A stretch of DNA of 64,000 nt from the NCBI GenBank assembly GCA_028023455.1, contig JAQFVV010000064.1:708825-772824 (forward strand). Direction: 5' to 3'. This DNA comes from Epiperipatus broadwayi (taxonomy: Eukaryota; Onychophora; Udeonychophora; Euonychophora; Peripatidae). The notes beneath the pieces are model-generated. The model ran no database searches. It was given only the letters and a program-made list of their open reading frames with translations, and had not been told where the DNA came from. The translations under genes and the position numbers were made by a program. Shown here piece by piece: positions 57,884-64,000 of this stretch (positions within the stretch are counted from its first letter, which is position 1; each line of letters starts with the position of its first letter).

Positions 57884-60800
57884 GCCCTTTTCTATAGGTC
57901 AATGATAGTTATAAATGGTCAATTACTAAAAAATTTTAAATTTGGAATGTGTTCTTTTAATACATTAATTATATTAAGTCAATTATATCTTTAAAGTACA
58001 ATTTGAAGCTAAATAGAATATGTAGTATATAAAATCATTTAAAAAATAGTTATATAAAGCTTTAAATATTGTTGCATATGGTTGTAAAAGCTGGCCATAT
58101 TAAATAACACAGCTATAAATAATTAAAAGTATATTTAAAAATCCGATTTTAATAGTTTAAAATGTATGATTTAATAAATGCTATATTTAGAATTGTAATC
58201 ATAGTCAAAATTAATATAGTATATTTTAAAATAAACTTTGTGATGGTGAAGATTATATCTAATTCTATATTTTCTAAATTCTTCTTCCAAATTTTTTTTA
58301 TAATTATATTATATAATAAGTATATCAATTTTATTAATCTAGACAGAGAAACAGATAGAAAAAACATCTGTCAAAGTTGTAATCAAGTGATTTTTTAATG
58401 TATACTATTACACACACGCTTGTTTGAAATAATAACAAAGTTTAAAATATTTTAAAAGTTATATTATAGAATTGGATGGAATAATTGCCTATCATAAAAG
58501 TAAATAGTATTAAACACTAAGTTAACTATCGTATGTAATGTTTTAAGTAATGTAATAAAGATGAATACAGATATATAAAATTAAATATTTTATTTAAATA
58601 AAAATAGATAAATTGAATATTATAAATGGAATAAGTTATTAAATATTATTTTAAATGTTTCAATAGTTTTAGTAAAATAATAATTTATTTAAAATTAATA
58701 CGTTAAATAATATTCGGGTTTATTACGTCATCATTTTATTTTCAGACATAATTCTACTATAAATTGAAAATCTGTAAATTTGTTTTCAAGCGGGAAAGAA
58801 TTGACCAATAAGAAATAAGTATTCTTGCAGACGAGAAATATTGTCTGTAACTTAGAGGGAGAGAACAAAAATGTGTTGACTCCAAAGCAGAGGTAAAATT
58901 TTAAGCTCTCTAATTTTTTTTTCTTCAATTTATTAGTCAATTTTATTATAATTTTAATAATATCTTTGAAAGAAACCAACTGACAATTTAAAAATCATCC
59001 GAAGAGAATCTTACAATAAAATGTTTTAAAAAAAAAAGTTTTTCATAGTAATGTTTCACTAACTTTACAGTAACCTGCCAGTGGATTCTATTGAAATATA
59101 ATCGGAGTTTTCAATAGAAAATGGATAGATTCTTAAAACCAAGTTGTAAATTTTATAATGTTCCAAATATGTTAATGTTATTTGTTGATATAGTTTATAT
59201 AGTGTATCACTATGAAAGCTGCTTTCGTGCGTATAAAATCAATGAAAGGACATTGTGCGCAAAGTTAATGAAGATAATGGAAAATAAAAATAAGTATTAT
59301 TCGTATAAGAATAAATGGACAAAAGGAATTTTAATATTGAAATAGTTTGAATTGCTTTCTTTAAGATGACTTGAGAAAATACTCTAGAAAATAGTTAAAG
59401 ATCGAAAGTAGTGTATATAAAATAATAATGAATGAAAGTGAAGTTTACCAAGGAAAACACTTGCCTAAAGAAAAAAAAAATTTTACAGAAGAGAAATATA
59501 AAATATTGGATCCATGGAAAATGCAATTGGTACCGTAATTATTAAATAATTGTAGTTTAACTAGAAATAAAGATGCATCAACGCGCCGAGGTAATATTCG
59601 CCAGAACATTAAAAAGCTTCATGGGATAACTAAATAAAATGTTTTCTAATAATTTTGGATTAAACACTAAAACTAAAGATCATCTAAACAGTTTATTAAA
59701 TGAACTAATTTATTTAAAACTTTAATAAGCAGAAAGGAGAACATTCGGACAAAAGAAGAAATAATAAATATTATGGGACTAACCAAGATTTACCGTCAGA
59801 AAAATATGTGATTATGGTTTGAATTATTTTCTTTACTAATCTAAGTTAAACATTAAGTTTTAGATAGCGATAGGGAAAACAAAATACATTAATTCGTGAT
59901 ATAACATTATATGAAATAATATGTTTTGATTTTGAATTTTAAAATAAAATTGTATGTATGTGGAAATTTGTATATTTGCGATGCTCGAAGAGAAAGAAAC
60001 CTACTACGAACTCTGATAGGAAGATAAAGATTGTTTTTGGTAACATTTATAATTATTAATGATATATAATGTATGTTTTATTTATTTAGATCAGCTGAGA
60101 ATCGAATGAATGTAGCGCAAAAGTTTTATTGTTATTATTGTTGTAAAACGCATTTTTGAAAACAACACTCTAAAACACTTTGAGATGTGATTAGATTTTT
60201 AAAAATATGCATACGATAATCATTTTATGTGTTATTAATATAGTTCAATATAACCGATGGTTATGTGATATTTTCTGTTAATTTTCCGATTGGGATATTT
60301 AAATGTTATTTTAACAAAACGTAGATGTTGAACCTACAGTGTAATAAAGCAAGACAAATTGTTCTTATGGAATAGGGAAATGTTTTTATATTAGCGAATT
60401 TTGTTTATTGTTTTTAAAAAGTAGTTAGTATTTTATCGATGTTGGATACAGTAAAAATCTCGAGAGATAGTTTGGGTAGTGACTTGGTAGTACGTGGTGA
60501 TTCGGAAACCAAGAGGATGTATTAAAAACTAGGATGCTACAGGGAATGAAATAATAGGTAGTTTTAGATGTTAATCAGCGTAGTTAACAAAGCCCTATGA
60601 CTGGTACACATGTTGTCTTGGACAGTGGTATTTTATATATTTCTTGTGAGTCGTACTAGATGTTTGGTAAAGCTGAGTAAATAGCTGCCACATCATGCTT
60701 ATCGCCAAGGTTATTAGACAATGAATGTCGGACCTATTCACACTGTTCCATACATTTTTGAAGTATATTGCGGATAAGTTATCTATCTATCTTCCCGATA

Positions 60801-61600
60801 TCCTATACATCTTTCGCTATCTTTATCTGTATTTCTTGCAACTACATCGTTATATGATAAGTCTATTAAAAGGGAAACAATAGATATTTTAGAATGTATG
60901 TCATGCTATTATTTGGAATAAGAATAGTTAAGTGTTAACGAAGAGTAGATTATGATTATTGAAAGAAAGATGCAGATATCCTAAGAAGGGAAGGAGTTAG
61001 AGAATTATTTTAATTCCTTTTAAGAAATGAACTATAATTTTATAAAAGTATATCCAAATAGAAATATACAAAAATATTAAATATAATTTCACGTTTTCTT
61101 ATTGTTAATTATATTTTAAAAAATATAAGTATTGCATATTTAAAAAATACAATAACATTCGATAATTATAGTATATGTGAAACTGTAACAGGTGATAATT
61201 AAACCCGTGTTATAGTATTATACATGAGTATGGCTTATGGAATAAACGTATTATAGTTTACGAGCATTGGAGAACAAACGTTAAAAGTAATAATAATATT
61301 TGAATAATATGCGGAGTGACTTATATAAAGTTACAAGAAAATGTAATTTTCTTTTAAAAACCATATTGATTGTAAAATTATGATGTTATAAATGATGTTT
61401 ATCCACATAGATAATTTATAATACAGTAACTTTAATATTAAAAGGTAAAGAATGGTGTTACCCATAAAATAGTTAAAATAAGTGATATGATAAACCTAAT
61501 GAGAAATAAATAAATAACTTTTAGAAGGCATAATAAGTTTAATTAACGATAAAAGAAATATAAATGTGTATAATTCAGCTATTGTAGTGTAAAGAAAAAT
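57743..61600. other. AT-rich noncoding stretch with (TA)n tracts
   Basis: (TA)n lies at about 57797-57809 and 57850-57879. No gene is supported; overlapping opposite frames at 58149-58398 and the frame at 59121-59345 are domain-free. Confidence 0.5.
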
Positions 61601-62500
61601 GAGGATATCCCTTGTAAATAGATGTAGATGGATTTGTTTGTTTTATTTATTTTTATTGATGTTAATAAAATTTTAAAATTTGTTTATTAAAACTTGTGTC
61701 TGAGTTTTGTTTTCTCTACATCATTGCATGAATTCACAGGGTATGTTCACAACCATTAAACTAAGTATATGATTGTTTGCACAAAAGATAAATAGAGAAG
61801 TATGTTTAATCTTAAATATTTATTGATGTTCTTATAATTAAATAATTATAAAATTGCATTGTGTTACTGGTCATCAATCCATTATCATAATATTTTGCTA
61901 AATTATATGCTATTAGTTGCCACTTGCTTTATTTATCAGATTATCTAAACACTGCCACTTATTAATTTATTTTATTACTTAAAGATAAAAAAGGGGATAT
62001 TAGATTATTAACTAATTTATTACGGTTATAAATTTGCGATGAAAGAAAAGCTGTACTAGTTGGATTAAGCAATGAAGATTGTGATTATTATTGTTTTATT
62101 ATTAATCTAATTGCAGAGTAGTAGATTATGACATAAAATCCCTTATCATATTTTGCTACCATATGTTTATTAACATATGAATAAATTTAAGAACCTGAGA
62201 TTATTTCATTTGAGCTAGATGATTACTATTATTATTATTAGAGATAAAAGATTAATACTTTAATTGTTAAATGAGTCTTAGTGATTAGAAGTTGCGGAAG
62301 TCATAAGAATACTATGTAGTTATTATGTGTAATAGTAGTATAAGGGGGGATAGTGTTCTTATGCCATTGAGGTGGTATCCTGTGGGATATTGTCTCAATG
62401 TAATCTACCTTGTCACCCGTATTTCCACTTCTAGTCTCATGAATTCCTGAATATTTATTTGAGTTAGTTTAAAACAGAACCTAAGTTAATTTTAAGAAAC
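61601..62500 (-). repeat. Inverted partner of the repeat at 34.9-36.0 kb
   Basis: Its reverse complement carries ACCTCAATGGCATAAGAA and ATGATAAGGGAT in the same order as 34.9-36.0 kb, about 26 kb away. Confidence 0.6.
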
Positions 62501-63226
62501 TTGAGCTAGTAAAGCATTTAATTGAATATTTCATTAATTATTAGAGCTAGAACCTGGTTAGGTGATTTTCACTATATTATATTTATTTTGGGGGAAGTGG
62601 AGATGCGGGAATGGGGCGGTTAGATTATGGCCCTCAACGTGATTGGCCTGATGTGTAGTGGAGCTACACACGATGACAAGGTCAGAATATTTATATATGT
62701 GTGTGTGTATTGGAACACAATGCTTGGACACATGAGATGTTGATAATACCATCGAGATGAAGGAAATTTTATATGCACATCTTATACAATTTGAATGAAA
62801 TGATTTGATGTTAGATTATATTATCCACAAGTAACTTTTTGGTCATTTATTCTAGTATTAAAACATCATGGTTAATAGGAAAAATTACATTTTGTAAAGT
62901 TTTCCATTTATGGTTGATCTGTATCCAATTGCTTATCAGATTCCAAAAGTACCTGGAATAGGACAGCCTAACTGGTTAATTTTTCCATTTTCCATACATG
63001 AAATAGATAAACTCTATATAGTTAAATATCTCTAATAAGTTTAAATGCATAATAACTTTGAGGTGGAAGGGCAAATTTCTACTGCCTATTCCATATTTTT
63101 GTGCCATTTCAACTGCTATAACCACGTGAATATTCATTTAACAAACAAACATGGTATTGGCCAGTATGATGAATTTATTTGATTTTATCTAAAAAAAAAT
63201 GTATACACTTTTCAGAAAATATGTAC
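62501..63226. other. AT-rich stretch with a G-richer patch
   Basis: A patch near 62590-62680 is less AT-rich but unrecognised. No gene. Confidence 0.45.
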
Positions 63227-63276
63227 AACTACCAAAACTTTTCATACTAACTTGAATAGTACAAGTTTTGGTAGTT
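63227..63276. repeat. Small hairpin with 14-bp perfect arms
   Basis: AACTACCAAAACTT (63227-63240) and its reverse complement (63263-63276) flank a 22-bp loop. Confidence 0.8.
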
Positions 63277-63856
63277 TTAGATTTTATCTCTAAGCTTAAG
63301 ATCAAAAAACGTCATGATCTTTATTTTCAGTTGTCCATTTTAAATGAAACATCAATTCAAATTTTTTGAAGACAATGTATGTGTATGTGTGAATGTTCTT
63401 TTTGAATATTTATAATTATGACGAATAGAAAGAAAATAAGAATCAATCACAGAAATTAAAAATTATACATTAAGGCAAAAATTAATAGGAAACAAACGAA
63501 AGTATAAGAACATCATAATTGTGAAACCTAACTGGATTTGATCTTGACCTTTTATATAGCTCTTATAACTACATATCATTTTCAAATGAAGAAAGATTAC
63601 AGAATAAAAAAAACAATCTGATATTAAATGGGATATTTACAGTCATTGAGAAGTGAGAAAAAACTATTAAGAGATAATTAATTTTAGAAATTCATAATTA
63701 CTTTATCACACAAATGGATAAAATTTATTATAATAAAAAATAATATATGGAGATATAGGATACTTCAAACCTAACTTAAAGTAAGATAGTAGAGGTAATT
63801 CAGTTTTATGTCCTAACAAGTCCTTCTTGAGACAAAAAAGAAATGGATTTTTATAG

Positions 63857-64000
63857 AGAAGTATATTTGTCATGGGAGACTTTAATGATAGAATTAGAAC
63901 GCATTAAAAAATGAAAGTATTGTGGATAAATAGAATTATTATGCCAGATATCAAAAAGGACATGGCACTTGTGGAGTTTTCAGAAGAAAAAATATTATAT
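63857..64000 (+). pseudogene. Non-LTR retrotransposon endonuclease fragment at the window edge
   Basis: The frame reads SIFVMGDFNDRI, matching the GDFN motif of APE-type LINE endonucleases. After an in-frame TAA (63905-63907) it continues with ALVEFSEEKILY, like the conserved L-x-x-F-x-E-E-x-x-L segment that follows. It is open to the right edge and preceded by a stop at 63854, so at least this part is decayed. Confidence 0.6.

Overview
The window looks like AT-rich, repeat-laden metazoan DNA. The evidence is spliceosomal exon/intron structure, dense (TA)n microsatellites, tRNA-derived SINE heads, Penelope-like elements (PLEs), and non-LTR and Ty3/gypsy remnants. My leading guess is a mollusc, possibly a cephalopod (tRNA-Lys-like SINE heads, abundant PLEs), but nothing here proves the species. 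Base composition was judged by eye.

I can assemble one convincing host gene. It encodes a secreted glycine/leucine-rich repeat protein on the + strand. A 43-bp coding exon with a signal peptide (24389-24431) is followed by a GTAAGA donor, a ~23.8-kb intron and one large exon (48270-49162) with a poly-A signal at 49192. Exon phases match and the joined frame is 311 residues. The rest of the window is mobile or repeat DNA.

Layout: 1-198 end of a PLE GIY-YIG domain; 0.2-6.2 kb AT-rich DNA with SINE pieces, (TA)n palindromes and a tripartite repeat; 6.2-10.1 kb two dead PLE copies head to head; 10.6 kb a SINE-plus-ribozyme repeat; 11.55-12.36 kb ribozyme family A; 13.5 kb a weak promoter/exon candidate; 16.4-17.9 kb a dead non-LTR element; 19.3-21.8 kb a 1.2-kb tandem duplication; 24.3-49.2 kb the host gene, its intron packed with families B, C, D, E, a gypsy relic (42.0-44.5 kb) and a second head-to-head PLE pair (46.8-48.2 kb); 49.7-50.8 kb another family B cluster; 57.6 kb family F; an inverted repeat pair at 34.9 and 62.4 kb; and a non-LTR endonuclease fragment at the right edge.

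The most interesting content is at least six sequence-unrelated repeat families that each carry a type I hammerhead ribozyme (HHR). All have a CTGANGA core, a stem-loop II, a GAAA core, a very short self-complementary helix III, a UH cleavage site, and a helix I broken by an interior loop. Outer helix I re-pairs with different bases in different families, which is covariation-like support. Monomers are about 368-458 bp. Most families sit as an antisense copy followed by one or more sense copies, the same arrangement as the PLE pairs. Four families also share a second strong hairpin. The simplest reading is a population of non-autonomous circular-RNA retroelements (retrozyme-like) mobilised by PLE reverse transcriptase. 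Several HHRs with intact cores lie in sense orientation inside the host gene's long intron.
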